A stretch of 64,000 nt of DNA from Aestuariibacter sp. A3R04 (GCF_018860805.1 NZ_JAHKQR010000012.1:58918-122917); one strand, 5' to 3'. Shown: positions 1 through 8,620, counted from the first letter of the stretch. Notes: generated by a model from the sequence alone, not told the origin. Numbers and translations: made by a program.

Positions 1-1
1 C

Positions 2-655
2 TATATTGAACAAGGCGAATTGGCGCCAGAAGGCCCTTACGGCGACCACACCGGATACTACAATGAAGTAGATGACTTTCCGGTGTTCACTGTGACCCAC
101 ATTACTCACCGAAAAAAACCCATTTACCACTCTACCTATACCGGTCGTCCGCCTGACGAACCGGCTATTCTTGGCGTCGCATTAAACGAAGTTTTCGTGC
201 CGATTTTACAGAAGCAATTCCCGGAAATTGTCGATTTTTACCTGCCGCCAGAGGGCTGTTCTTACCGCATGGCGGTGGTTACCATGAAAAAACAATACCC
301 CGGCCACGCCAAGCGGGTCATGATGGGAGTATGGTCTTTCCTCAGGCAATTTATGTACACCAAATTTGTCATTGTGTGTGACGATGATGTAGACGCTCGC
401 AACTGGGAAGATGTGATATGGGCGATCACGACACGTATGGACCCGGCACGGGACACTGTCATGATCGAAAACACCCCCATAGACTACCTCGACTTTGCAT
501 CTCCTGTATCTGGCTTGGGTTCCAAAATGGGAATGGACGCCACCAATAAAATGCCCGGCGAGACAGACAGGGAATGGGGTACGCCTATTGTTATGGATGA
601 ACACGTGAAGCAGCGCGTTGATGACATCTGGGACAGTCTTGGTATCATGGAGTAA
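2..655 (+). CDS. ubiD: UbiD, 3-octaprenyl-4-hydroxybenzoate decarboxylase (C-terminal part; 5' end outside window)
   Basis: The reading frame is open from the first bases of the window, so this is the C-terminal ~217 residues of a protein of about 490. The UbiD signature [10 protein letters not shown] is present, followed by the [13 protein letters not shown] region and the C-terminal helical part. Family knowledge: UbiD is a prenylated-FMN-dependent decarboxylase of ubiquinone synthesis that works at the inner membrane with the prenyltransferase UbiX supplying cofactor. It is followed by fre, the same order as in Escherichia coli (ubiD-fre). The active-site N-terminal half lies upstream of the window and cannot be judged. 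Confidence 0.95.
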   Translation, partial: YIEQGELAPEGPYGDHTGYYNEVDDFPVFTVTHITHRKKPIYHSTYTGRPPDEPAILGVALNEVFVPILQKQFPEIVDFYLPPEGCSYRMAVVTMKKQYPGHAKRVMMGVWSFLRQFMYTKFVIVCDDDVDARNWEDVIWAITTRMDPARDTVMIENTPIDYLDFASPVSGLGSKMGMDATNKMPGETDREWGTPIVMDEHVKQRVDDIWDSLGIME

Positions 656-714
656 GGAACAGGGCGCAGGCGACAAGCAGAAGCGTCATAACTTCAAGCA
701 ATTAAAGAGTAAAT

Positions 715-1410
715 ATGTCGGAATTTCAGTGTAAGGTTACGGCAATCACGCCGTTGACTGAGGTCGTTTTTAAAGTTGAGTTAACGCCAGCGCAGCCTGT
801 GAATTTTAAGGCCGGTCAGTACATCATGGTTCATATGGGCGAGAAAGATCAGCGGCCGTTTTCCATCGCAAATCCGGCTTATGACAATGGTCGTATAGAA
901 TTGCACATAGGCGCTGACGAGAAAAACACCTACGCCACTGAAGTTCTGGATAAAATGCGTACCGAGGGTGAAATAACCCTAAGTGGTGGCCATGGCAATG
1001 CCGGCTTACAGTCTGCTGAAGCCGATATTATCCTCATTGCCGGCGGTACTGGTTTCTCCTACACCTGGTCTATTCTTCAGCAAGTGCTGCATGAAAAGCC
1101 CGACGCCCGCGTCACTCTGTACTGGGGAGGTAAACACAAACAAGACCTCTACCTGTTCGATGAACTCACAGCATTAGCAGCCAGACACCCCCACTTCCAA
1201 TTTAAACCGGTAGTAGAATTTCCTGAAGATGGCTGGCAAGGCAAAACAGGCTGGGTTCATAAAGCAGTGATGAGTGACCACCCTGAGATGTCATCCAAGC
1301 ACGTTTATATTGCCGGTCGTTTCGAAATGGCTAAAGTAGCCAGGGATGATTTTGCCACCTGTGGTTTGAGCACCGACACACTATTTGGCGACGCTTACGC
1401 ATTTATATAA
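715..1410 (+). CDS. fre: NAD(P)H-flavin reductase Fre
   Basis: A 231-residue FAD/NAD(P)-binding oxidoreductase, the same size as E. coli Fre (about 233). Residues ~45-52 hold the flavin-binding RPFSIAN motif and residues ~108-120 the pyridine-nucleotide loop GGTGFSYTWSIL; the C-terminus GDAYAFI is typical. Family knowledge: Fre reduces free flavins with NAD(P)H and supplies reduced flavin for ferric iron reduction and other reactions. It sits 59 bp behind ubiD and is probably co-transcribed. A GC-rich inverted repeat (GCCGCG/CGCGGC, 1411-1434) just after the stop has no T-run, so it is a weak terminator at best. Confidence 0.95.
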   Translation: MSEFQCKVTAITPLTEVVFKVELTPAQPVNFKAGQYIMVHMGEKDQRPFSIANPAYDNGRIELHIGADEKNTYATEVLDKMRTEGEITLSGGHGNAGLQSAEADIILIAGGTGFSYTWSILQQVLHEKPDARVTLYWGGKHKQDLYLFDELTALAARHPHFQFKPVVEFPEDGWQGKTGWVHKAVMSDHPEMSSKHVYIAGRFEMAKVARDDFATCGLSTDTLFGDAYAFI

Positions 1411-1465
1411 AGCCGCGGATGCATAAAGCGCGGCAATAATATAAAAGACAGAAGGAGAGTTTATT

Positions 1466-2827
1466 ATGCTGCGCAAGTACTTTGCGATGGCATGGGCAGT
1501 GTCGTTGCCGGCACTGTCAGCCCCCGCTTTTCACGACGACGCCCGTCTCCATGATATCGCTTCGGCCGTATCTGCCGAACGCATTGAAAAAGACATTACC
1601 ACGTTAGTCGGCTTTGGAACCCGTCACACTTTATCTGATACCAAATCTGACAGCCGCGGTATTGGTGCTGCGCGACGCTGGATTCAGTCAGAATTTGAGC
1701 ATATTTCTGATGACTGTGGGGGATGCCTTGAGGTCTTTACGGTAAGAGGCGTTATTAGCGGCGAACCCCGTATCCCGGATCCGGTAGAAGTGGTAAATGT
1801 TATTGCCATTCAACGGGGAACAACAGATCCAGGGCGTTACGTGATCATGTCCGGCGACATTGACTCCCGGGTATCTGACGTGATGGATTATACTTCAGAC
1901 AGTCCGGGGGCAAATGACAACGCCTCAGGTGTGGCTGGTACCTTAGAAGCCGCCCGGGTACTGAGTAAGTACTCCTTCAATGGCACCATAGTGTATGCTG
2001 CCCTGTCAGGCGAAGAGCAAGGTCTGTTCGGTGGCAAAATACTGGCAGAAAAGGCCCAACGGGAAGGCTGGCGGATTAAAGCCGTGCTGAATAACGACAT
2101 GATCGGTAATATCGAAGGTGTAAACGGGGTAATTAACAACACCACTGCGCGAATTTTTGCCGAGGGCACTCGTGTAACAGAGACCAGTGATGAAGCTCGT
2201 CTGCGACGTTTCACCGGCGGCGAAGTGGACTCTCCCAGCAGAAACCTCGCCCGGTATATCGACAAGTTGGCAGATCAGTACATCGAAAACCTCGACACCA
2301 TGGTGATTTACCGCTTAGATCGTTTTCGTCGAGGCGGGCACCACCGCCCGTTCAACGATTTGGGGTACCCCGGTATCCGGATTATGGAAACCAACGAAAA
2401 TTACACCCGCCAACATCAGGATTTGCGCAGCGAAAACGGCATTCAATACGGTGATACGATCGACGGTGTGAACATGGAATATGCAGCCAAGCTTACGGGG
2501 CTGAATGCTGTGAGTTTAGCCGCTATGTCCTGGGCTCCGTCGCCACCAGCAGAAGTGACAATAACGGGCGCCGTTCAACCTTCCACCACACTGAACTGGA
2601 AAGCCGCCAATGAAAAACAAAACCCGCAACTGGCAGGGTATAAGGTATACTGGCGGTATACTGACGCACCGCAATGGCAGTTTAGCCGCTTTGTGGGTAA
2701 TGTCACCGAGGCGATCCTGGAAAACACAGTTATTGATAACTACTTTTTTGGTGTTGCCAGTGTCAGTAAAGATGGCATTGAGAGCCCCGTGGTCTACCCT
2801 GGCCCGGCCGGTAGCTTCGGCGACTAA
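1466..2827 (+). CDS. Secreted M28-family zinc aminopeptidase with C-terminal fibronectin-like domain
   Basis: 453 residues, with a signal peptide over ~1-20 ending in SAPA. The M28 core carries PGANDNASG (metal-bridging Asp), SGEEQGLFG (catalytic Glu and metal Glu), NDMIGN and a C-terminal QHQ region that should supply the last His. Residues ~355-453 look like a beta-sandwich of fibronectin type III kind (LAGYKVYWR, FFGVASVSKDG). Family knowledge: such enzymes are periplasmic or exported exopeptidases. Odd point: where most M28 proteins have G-H-x-D as the first zinc ligand, this one reads GDIDSR, so His is replaced by Asp. AGAAGGAGA lies before the ATG. Substrate unknown. Confidence 0.88.
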   Translation: MLRKYFAMAWAVSLPALSAPAFHDDARLHDIASAVSAERIEKDITTLVGFGTRHTLSDTKSDSRGIGAARRWIQSEFEHISDDCGGCLEVFTVRGVISGEPRIPDPVEVVNVIAIQRGTTDPGRYVIMSGDIDSRVSDVMDYTSDSPGANDNASGVAGTLEAARVLSKYSFNGTIVYAALSGEEQGLFGGKILAEKAQREGWRIKAVLNNDMIGNIEGVNGVINNTTARIFAEGTRVTETSDEARLRRFTGGEVDSPSRNLARYIDKLADQYIENLDTMVIYRLDRFRRGGHHRPFNDLGYPGIRIMETNENYTRQHQDLRSENGIQYGDTIDGVNMEYAAKLTGLNAVSLAAMSWAPSPPAEVTITGAVQPSTTLNWKAANEKQNPQLAGYKVYWRYTDAPQWQFSRFVGNVTEAILENTVIDNYFFGVASVSKDGIESPVVYPGPAGSFGD

Positions 2828-2862
2828 TATGCACAGAAAATACAAATCTGTTTCATCACATT

Positions 2863-2892
2863 AAAAGAGTGACAGGTGTTACTCTTTTTTTT
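2863..2892 (+). terminator. Intrinsic terminator after the M28 peptidase gene
   Basis: AAAAGAGT (2863-2870) pairs with ACTCTTTT (2881-2888), extended by an inner AC/GT pair, and the stem runs into eight T residues. Confidence 0.85.
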
Positions 2893-2967
2893 CTTTTTCG
2901 CGTATATCACTACACTTTAGCGGCATTTACCGCTACGGTATCAAAGAAGCCTCAAAGGAAGTATTTG

Positions 2968-3951
2968 ATGATTAAGCTGTTTCGTTTTTTCCTGTGTGTT
3001 TGTATTTGCGTGGCCAGCCCATTTGCAATGGCCACAGTGAAACTTGGCGCGTCTCCTCTGGCTACCTACGTAGACAATGACGGTGAACCTGCGCGCTTAA
3101 ATACCATTGTGCAGGCAGCTTTTACCCGAATGAATCAAGATGTTGAACTGAGCGTGATGCGGCGCGCTTTTTTGGGCAGCGCTTTGTCGTCAGGTCAGTT
3201 AGACGGTGAATTCGCGTTTATTAGTTTAGATAACCAGGCTGACAACCTCTATTATTCCAAAGCTTATTTACCCCTTCGGCTATTTGTAGGCAGTAAACGC
3301 CCGAACGTAGCTGACATTTCCCTTATTGCGCAGTTACAAGACAGCCGAATTGCCGTTGAAAACCGGTTTGCCAACACCGACGACATCCGTCAGATACGCG
3401 AGATAAAATGGTCTCGAAACCCGACAACGTACGATACGTTTAAACAATTCGCTGACAACCGGGCCCCTTTCATACTGACGACAGAACTATTACTAGCAGA
3501 TTTTAACCGTTTACTGATAGCCGATAGTGAAGAGCCGGTTTTCCTCTCTCCAGTGCCTTTGATCTCGAAAGGGTTTCACTTGGCGTTAACAAAAACCAGC
3601 CAAAACCAGACATTGATAAAACAATTTGATACCGTCATTGCCGACATGCAGAAAGACGGAAGTTTCAATGAATACCTGGGCGTTACCTGGCTACAAAAGG
3701 ATATTGACGGCGACGGTACAGCAGATTTTATTACCTCCGGCAAGGTCTATCACCGGCCAGCTGAACAACCGTTCTTAAATGCTTTTCCCTTGGACGATAC
3801 CAAACCCGGTGATGCCTCGTATTTTTACGTTAATGGTGTGGCATATACCACCTATGAAGAAGCCGAAATGGCTTTGGGTTCAGCCGCCCCTGATGAACCC
3901 GAGAGCTTTCTTGACCGCGAAGTTTACAAAAAAATCCTTAAACAGTGGTAA
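2968..3951 (+). CDS. Periplasmic solute-binding protein, SBP family 3-like
   Basis: The ATG at 2968 is preceded by CAAAGGAAG and opens a clear signal peptide (MIKLFRFFLCVCICVA...AMA), so the in-frame start 99 bp upstream is rejected. The mature part resembles amino-acid-type periplasmic binding proteins: a lobe with GASPLATYVDNDGEPARLN, a second lobe around DSRIAVENRF, and a crossover back. After the binding domain there is a DIDGDGTAD segment (residues ~250-258), an EF-hand-like calcium loop, and a ~70-residue tail. No ABC permease is adjacent, so it may be an orphan sensor or ligand-binding protein rather than a transporter part. Ligand unknown. Confidence 0.72.
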   Translation: MIKLFRFFLCVCICVASPFAMATVKLGASPLATYVDNDGEPARLNTIVQAAFTRMNQDVELSVMRRAFLGSALSSGQLDGEFAFISLDNQADNLYYSKAYLPLRLFVGSKRPNVADISLIAQLQDSRIAVENRFANTDDIRQIREIKWSRNPTTYDTFKQFADNRAPFILTTELLLADFNRLLIADSEEPVFLSPVPLISKGFHLALTKTSQNQTLIKQFDTVIADMQKDGSFNEYLGVTWLQKDIDGDGTADFITSGKVYHRPAEQPFLNAFPLDDTKPGDASYFYVNGVAYTTYEEAEMALGSAAPDEPESFLDREVYKKILKQW

Positions 3952-4065
3952 TGCCCGCAAATTATTTTTTCGCCGAAACAAAAATAAAACCCAAAAAACT
4001 CAAACACTTAACTTTAAAATCAAAAGAATTTATCGTTAGGTGAACTTTTTTGATATGTAACACGT

Positions 4066-4099
4066 TAGACATATTACTGTCATAATACTATGATAGTAA
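4066..4099 (+). promoter_or_regulatory. Promoter overlapped by an 11-bp palindrome, upstream of the 49-aa gene
   Basis: A sigma-70 style -35 (TAGACA, 4066-4071) and -10 (TATGAT, 4089-4094) are 17 bp apart. An inverted repeat, TTACTGTCATA (4074-4084) and TATGATAGTAA (4089-4099) with one mismatch and a 4-bp centre, covers the spacer and -10. This is the geometry of a repressor operator; the regulator is unknown. Confidence 0.55.
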
Positions 4100-4129
4100 G
4101 CGGGTTAATCAACAGGAGGGTTCATTATT

Positions 4130-4279
4130 ATGCATGCGCTAACCAAGTCATTTACGCGGTTTTTTGAGCGGGCCCATCCATATACAGTGGCATACTATAT
4201 TGGAAGGAAAAATGCTGAGAAAATTTTTGATTGTAAGATCAAGAAAAAGTCAAAGCTGCTCGCTGATTCACATCAGTAG
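4130..4279 (+). CDS. Small basic protein of unknown function, 49 aa
   Basis: Not recognised. The frame starts with MHALTKSFTRFFERAHPY and ends in a lysine-rich tail (CKIKKKSKLLADSHQ). It has no signal peptide or membrane segment. Support for a real gene is contextual: AGGAGGG lies 9 bp before the ATG, a promoter with a palindrome lies ~35 bp further up, and a strong terminator follows 15 bp after the stop, so it is a complete monocistronic unit. It could be a small DNA- or membrane-interacting protein. Confidence 0.6.
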   Translation: MHALTKSFTRFFERAHPYTVAYYIGRKNAEKIFDCKIKKKSKLLADSHQ

Positions 4280-4293
4280 CGTAAACACCCGAT

Positions 4294-4327
4294 AAATAGG
4301 CCTTATTTTTAAGGCCTATTTTTATTT
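4294..4327 (+). terminator. Intrinsic terminator of the 49-aa gene
   Basis: A perfect 12-bp stem (AAATAGGCCTTA, TTTT loop, TAAGGCCTATTT) followed by TTTATTT. Confidence 0.88.
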
Positions 4328-4405
4328 CAGGTCGCATAGGTCTCATCGTTGTTTTTTAGCACCTCCCCACCCGATGCTCCAGTAAGCGACAAGGTCAACG
4401 ATCCT

Positions 4406-4879
4406 TTAAAGATGGGTCAGGGGCATTTCCGTAGAGTACTTGATTTGTTCCATGGCGAAACTGGACGTGACATCACCTAAATCAATGCCTGACACTAAGC
4501 GCTTGTAGAAGTGATCGAAACTGGCCATGTCCGTTACCAACACTTTAAGCAGATAGTCGTATTCGCCGGACATGCGGTAAAACTCCACCACTTCTTCAAA
4601 GGCCGATACGTGTCTGGCAAACTCTGTGAGCCAGTTAGCATGATGTGTTGCCGCTTTCACCTGCACAAACACTGTCATGGCCAACCCCAATTGTCTGGCG
4701 CTTAACAGCGCAACCTTTCGGGTAATATAGCCTCTTTCCTGCAGGCGCTGTATCCGACGCCAACAAGGGGTCGATGTCAAACCAACAGCGTCAGCAATTT
4801 CCTGTACTGGGGTATCAGAGTTTTGTTGTAAAATAGCAAGAATTGCTTTGTCTGTTTTATCCGGCCCTGCACTTTGCAT
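4406..4879 (-). CDS. Lrp/AsnC-family transcriptional regulator
   Basis: 157 residues from the ATG at 4879. A GTG nine codons upstream is also in frame but has no better ribosome site. The N-terminal winged helix reads DKTDKAILAILQQN then VQEIADAVGLTSTPCWRRIQRLQERGYI; the C-terminal half is the RAM (ligand-binding) domain with FYRMSGEYDYLLKVLV. Family knowledge: Lrp-type proteins are octameric amino-acid-responsive regulators, often controlling a neighbouring exporter. The LysE-type gene lies immediately upstream on the same strand, which makes it the likely target or partner. Confidence 0.9.
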   Translation of the reverse strand: MQSAGPDKTDKAILAILQQNSDTPVQEIADAVGLTSTPCWRRIQRLQERGYITRKVALLSARQLGLAMTVFVQVKAATHHANWLTEFARHVSAFEEVVEFYRMSGEYDYLLKVLVTDMASFDHFYKRLVSGIDLGDVTSSFAMEQIKYSTEMPLTHL

Positions 4880-4930
4880 GTTATTCCCATGTCTCGTGAA
4901 CTTCACCCTAGGTTATCACTTGCGCCACAA

Positions 4931-5527
4931 CTACGTCAGCCATAACGCCACAGATAAACCTATGAGCATTATGGCAAGAGAAGTAAAAATACCATATCGC
5001 ATTCGGGGTACCTGCAGATATTCATGAATGACGCTGCCCAACACCATCCATGAACCATTTGCCAGAAAGCCGCTCACACAAAACACAACGATCAACTGTA
5101 CACTGTCTGTTACCACGGTCTCCGGTGACACAAACTGACTATAAGCGGTGATCAGCATCATCCAGGCCTTGGGATTGAGAGGGTGTACAAGTAAACCTTT
5201 AAAAAAGCCCGGGGCAGACGGCTGGCTTTTCCCCACTTCTGCATAACGCACTTTCCACAGACCCCACGCCAAATAGAGAATATAAAGTGTTCCAAGCACT
5301 TTGATCGCCAACACTGCCGCAGGAAAACGCTGAAATAGCCCCCCCAGGCCAATACAAATAGCCAGCGCATTGGCCAGAAAACCCGCCACGATACCAAATA
5401 GCAGTGGAACAGTACTTTTCACCCCCAATTGAACACTGGTTCCCAGTAAAGTGAGATTCGCCGGTCCAGGAGAAAACGTCATGCTGGCGGCAAACGCCAC
5501 CATCAAACCTAAATTGTGCCACTCCAT
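4931..5527 (-). CDS. LysE/RhtB-family amino-acid exporter
   Basis: 198 residues with about six membrane segments. The family signature FSPGPANLTLLGTS is at residues ~18-31, followed by GIVAGFLANALAICIGLGG and HPLNPKAWMMLITAY, both typical of LysE/RhtB exporters. Family knowledge: these are proton-driven exporters of amino acids such as lysine, threonine or homoserine at the inner membrane. It is flanked by an Lrp regulator downstream and a divergent MocR-type regulator upstream, a common arrangement for inducible amino-acid efflux. Substrate not predictable from sequence. Confidence 0.9.
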   Translation of the reverse strand: MEWHNLGLMVAFAASMTFSPGPANLTLLGTSVQLGVKSTVPLLFGIVAGFLANALAICIGLGGLFQRFPAAVLAIKVLGTLYILYLAWGLWKVRYAEVGKSQPSAPGFFKGLLVHPLNPKAWMMLITAYSQFVSPETVVTDSVQLIVVFCVSGFLANGSWMVLGSVIHEYLQVPRMRYGIFTSLAIMLIGLSVALWLT

Positions 5528-5542
5528 TTCAATACTGCCCGT

Positions 5543-5604
5543 AATTGTGCCTATAATTCACATAATGTCAGAACAATTAACGTTCTGAAAAAATTAAATT
5601 GTTA
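5543..5604. promoter_or_regulatory. LysE-MocR divergent intergenic region with repeats
   Basis: Within the 100-bp divergent gap, AATTGTGC (5543) and AATTGTTA (5597) flank an inverted repeat TCAGAAC (5568-5574) / GTTCTGA (5582-5588). MocR regulators generally bind direct or inverted repeats between themselves and the regulated gene, so these are candidate operators. Confidence 0.4.
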
Positions 5605-5627
5605 CCCTATCAATTATGGAAATGACT

Positions 5628-6998
5628 ATGTGGATCCCTACAATTGATCACAATAGTGACCAGAAGCTTTACCAGCAAATAAGCGATGCCATTGTTCAGG
5701 CTATTTTAAATGGCGAGCTGAAAAGGGGTGAGCAGCTTCCCACAGTCAGAGCCCTTGCCAGCGCGCTTCACGTAACGCCCGGTACCATCAATCGCGCCTT
5801 CGATGAGGTGGCGGGAAAAGGCTTGCTAGATAAAACTCAAGGCAAAGGCACCTTTGTAAAAGCCCAGAAAAAGGCCCGAAATATCAGCGTTACTATGGTG
5901 GAAGGTCGCAACGATGTTTACGACTTCACAGTAAATCAACCGGCGCAACTGGATATTGACCCGCTTATCAGTCGCCACGTTAAAGCCATAGCTGAAAGCG
6001 CAAACAGCGCGCTTTGGTCTCAGTACGGTGATACCCGTGGGTGGCTTTCCCATCGAGAAGTGCTCGCAGGCTGGCTAAATGAACGGGGAACAGAAGTAGA
6101 TCCCGCCCACCTCTTTTTACTCAACGGCGCACAACAGGGGCTGTTGTCGTCACTCATGTTGTTGTGTGAAAAGGGCGATACTGTCATGGTACAGGAAACC
6201 ACGTTTTCCGGGATCAGATCCATCGCCACCCTGCTGGATTTAAACCTTCACCCGGTAGCCATGGATGACGAAGGTTTCGACGTAAATCATTTCAGACAAC
6301 TGTGTAAGCACGCCACCAGTCAGGTATTAGCGATACTGCCCACTGCCCACAACCCCACCGGGAAAACCCTGTCTTTAGCCCGCCGCGAAAAACTGGTGAA
6401 AATAGCCAGGAAGTACGACATATTCATCGTCGAAGACGATTTATATCTCCACCACCGTCCAGTCACCCCACTTCAGGCCTTGGCGCCAGAACGAACATTT
6501 TACGTATCCGGTATGTCTAAGCGGATTGCTCCAGCCCTGCGGGTAGGCACACTGATTACACCACCTCAATACACTGATGCCATGACGCGTATCGTCCAAG
6601 CGCAAAGTTGGGTAATGCCATCTATGATGATGGAAATTGCAGCCAGGCTCATTACCAGTGGGGATGCCGCTGAAATAGAGCACGCCCGACGCCACGATAT
6701 TGAAACCAGGCTTGCGCTGGCCAAGCGCACCCTTGGCGAAAAGCGAATGCAATATGACCCAGCTAATCAGCACCTATGGGTAAAACACTCGCCCCGCTTG
6801 GAAAACGCAGAAGTCATTGCGCGCTTAAATCAGTTGGGCGTTGATGCCCTTCCTTCTGTTTTCTTTCACATTACCCAAAAACCTTCCCCCCACATCAGGC
6901 TGTGCTTGGGAAACATGCCGTTAAAAAAATTGGAAACCGGCCTGGAAATTATTGCCAAGGCGCTTAACCCTTCGTTACCGGAACGATCAATTATCTGA
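5628..6998 (+). CDS. MocR-family regulator (GntR winged helix fused to PLP aminotransferase-like domain)
   Basis: 456 residues from the ATG at 5628, where GGAA sits 6 bp upstream and MWIPTIDHNSDQKLYQQISDAI matches the usual MocR start; an ATG four codons earlier is less well supported. Residues ~1-75 are a GntR winged helix (RGEQLPTVRALASALHVTPGTINRAFDE). The rest is a fold-type I aminotransferase domain with HNPTGKTLS, the acidic EDDLY motif and the PLP-lysine region SGMSKRIAPALRVG. Family knowledge: MocR proteins sense PLP or amino-acid adducts and activate the divergent gene, here the LysE-type exporter. Confidence 0.93.
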   Translation: MWIPTIDHNSDQKLYQQISDAIVQAILNGELKRGEQLPTVRALASALHVTPGTINRAFDEVAGKGLLDKTQGKGTFVKAQKKARNISVTMVEGRNDVYDFTVNQPAQLDIDPLISRHVKAIAESANSALWSQYGDTRGWLSHREVLAGWLNERGTEVDPAHLFLLNGAQQGLLSSLMLLCEKGDTVMVQETTFSGIRSIATLLDLNLHPVAMDDEGFDVNHFRQLCKHATSQVLAILPTAHNPTGKTLSLARREKLVKIARKYDIFIVEDDLYLHHRPVTPLQALAPERTFYVSGMSKRIAPALRVGTLITPPQYTDAMTRIVQAQSWVMPSMMMEIAARLITSGDAAEIEHARRHDIETRLALAKRTLGEKRMQYDPANQHLWVKHSPRLENAEVIARLNQLGVDALPSVFFHITQKPSPHIRLCLGNMPLKKLETGLEIIAKALNPSLPERSII

Positions 6999-7001
6999 GT
7001 A

Positions 7002-7031
7002 AGTGTTCATTTGTGAACACTATTTGTTCAC
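7002..7031. promoter_or_regulatory. Nested TGTTCA/TGAACA palindromes upstream of tatA
   Basis: AGTGTTCA (7002-7009) pairs with TGAACACT (7014-7021), and GTGAAC (7013-7018) pairs again with GTTCAC (7026-7031), giving three alternating half-sites. They lie 4 bp after the MocR stop codon and ~70 bp before tatA. This may be an operator or a mutually exclusive hairpin; there is no T-run, so not a clear terminator. Confidence 0.4.
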
Positions 7032-7099
7032 ATTTGTTTCACGAAGGAGTCATACTCACGCGCCAGCATAGTGTAATAGCAAATTACGGGTGTACAAAA

Positions 7100-7315
7100 A
7101 TGGGCTTGAACGTCTGGCAATTATTACTGGTATTACTCATCGCTTTACTTTTATTTGGTCGCGGGCGAATTCCCGCCATTATGGGCGACCTCGCCGCTGG
7201 AATTAAGAGCTTTAAACACGGCGTAAAAGAAGACAACACCGACATTTCAAATACTTCAAACCAAAAGAAAGTTGATACAACGGGCGCTGTATCAGGTGAG
7301 CAGGAACATGTTTGA
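7100..7315 (+). CDS. tatA: Sec-independent translocase subunit TatA
   Basis: 71 residues from MGLNVWQLLLVLLIALLLFGRGRIP; the longer upstream frame lacks a plausible N-terminus. It has one N-terminal membrane helix, the FGRGRIP hinge, an amphipathic helix (GDLAAGIKSFKHGV) and a polar tail. Family knowledge: TatA polymerises to form the passage for folded Tat substrates at the inner membrane. The next two genes overlap, forming a tatABC operon. A probable substrate with a twin-arginine signal follows directly. Confidence 0.93.
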   Translation: MGLNVWQLLLVLLIALLLFGRGRIPAIMGDLAAGIKSFKHGVKEDNTDISNTSNQKKVDTTGAVSGEQEHV

Positions 7316-7697
7316 TTTAAGTTTGCCGGAACTGTTTTTTGTTGGTGTTTTGGCATTGCTGATCATTGGCCCAAAAGATCTTCCGGAACTGTTTCAGTTG
7401 TTTGGAAAGTTGCTGGCCAAAATTCGCAGAATGTATGCCGACCTGCAGGGCAGCATGTCTCAACTTCAAAAAGAAGTAAATATCGTGTCTGGTAAAGCGC
7501 AGTCTGGAGACGAAAGTTGGCGCGAGTTACTTCCCCCTGAAATTAGTAATTTACCTGATGATTTCATTCCTGGGTCAATGTCTCGTGACGAACACAACAC
7601 CAGGAATGCCCAGATACGCCAAGCGCAAACCCGGGCCCGCAGCATCAAAGACGCACAAAGCAACGGGACAAACCAAGGTGAGCCAAATGAACGATGA
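7308..7697 (+). CDS. tatB: Sec-independent translocase subunit TatB
   Basis: 129 residues beginning MFDLSLPELFFVGVLALLI, with AGGA just before the ATG; it overlaps tatA by 8 bp. It has the TatB hallmarks: an N-terminal membrane helix with an early Glu, the GPKDLPELF hinge, a long amphipathic helix and a polar C-terminus. Family knowledge: TatB forms the substrate receptor with TatC. Confidence 0.93.
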   Translation: MFDLSLPELFFVGVLALLIIGPKDLPELFQLFGKLLAKIRRMYADLQGSMSQLQKEVNIVSGKAQSGDESWRELLPPEISNLPDDFIPGSMSRDEHNTRNAQIRQAQTRARSIKDAQSNGTNQGEPNER

Positions 7698-8469
7698 CAA
7701 CATTATCGCATCCAAAGCGCCATTGCTTTCTCACCTTATTGAGCTCCGCACCCGCCTGATTTATTGCCTTGTATTCTTTTTGCTCGTGTTTGGTGTGGCC
7801 TATTACTTTGCCACCGATATTTACCGCTTCTTACAACAGCCCCTGGTAGAGCAATTTAGCACTCAATCAGACCGACGTATGATTTACACGGGTTTGCAGG
7901 AAGCTTTCTTTACTTACATGAAGGTCGCATTTTTCACCGCGTTGTTTTTTTCCCTTCCCGTGATGTTAATGCAGGTATGGCGATTTCTTTCTCCCGGAAT
8001 GTACTCTCACGAGAAGAGCGGTATGTTGCCAATGTTCATCATGACTCCGGTTTTGTTTATCGCAGGTGCAGCGTTGGCGTTTTACGTTGTTATGCCTGCC
8101 GCCTGGGAATTCTTCGTGAGCTTTGAGTCACTCGGTAACGAAGATGGTATTCGGGTTGAACTTGAAGCAAAGATGAGTGAATACCTGTCACTGGTACTCA
8201 AACTTATTATTGCATTTGGCTTGTCTTTCGAGCTTCCTGTTTTTCTGTTGGTACTGGCAAAAGCGAATTTAGTCAACGCCACATCGTTACGCCATTATCG
8301 CAGACACGCCATTGTCATTATCTTTTTGGTGGCTGCCGTAATCACTCCCCCTGATCTTATCTCACAAGTTGCACTGGGTACGCCCATCATATTGCTGTAT
8401 GAGTTATCGGTTTTCCTGGTCGCCTTGGGTGAAAACCGCAAGCGCAGCGAAGAAACAGCCTCTGTGTAA
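7687..8469 (+). CDS. tatC: Sec-independent translocase subunit TatC
   Basis: 260 residues from MNDDNIIASKAPLLSHLIELRTRLIYC, overlapping tatB by 11 bp with GGTGA upstream; the longer in-frame start inside tatB is rejected. Six membrane helices are visible, with the conserved cytoplasmic N-terminus SHLIELRTRL and the FSLPVMLMQVWRFLSPGMY loop that recognises the twin-arginine motif. Family knowledge: TatC is the primary signal-peptide receptor. tatD is not next to it. Confidence 0.95.
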   Translation: MNDDNIIASKAPLLSHLIELRTRLIYCLVFFLLVFGVAYYFATDIYRFLQQPLVEQFSTQSDRRMIYTGLQEAFFTYMKVAFFTALFFSLPVMLMQVWRFLSPGMYSHEKSGMLPMFIMTPVLFIAGAALAFYVVMPAAWEFFVSFESLGNEDGIRVELEAKMSEYLSLVLKLIIAFGLSFELPVFLLVLAKANLVNATSLRHYRRHAIVIIFLVAAVITPPDLISQVALGTPIILLYELSVFLVALGENRKRSEETASV

Positions 8470-8620
8470 CACACCTGTATTGAAAGCGTAAAAGAAGTGG
8501 CGCATAAGCGTCATTTAGTTGGCGTAATGTTTTATCTGCAAGACCAAAAGGAGTCGTACCGTGAGGTTTACCGGGTTCCTAGTACTTTCACTAATAAAAC
8601 AATCGTACAGGTATCAAAAC

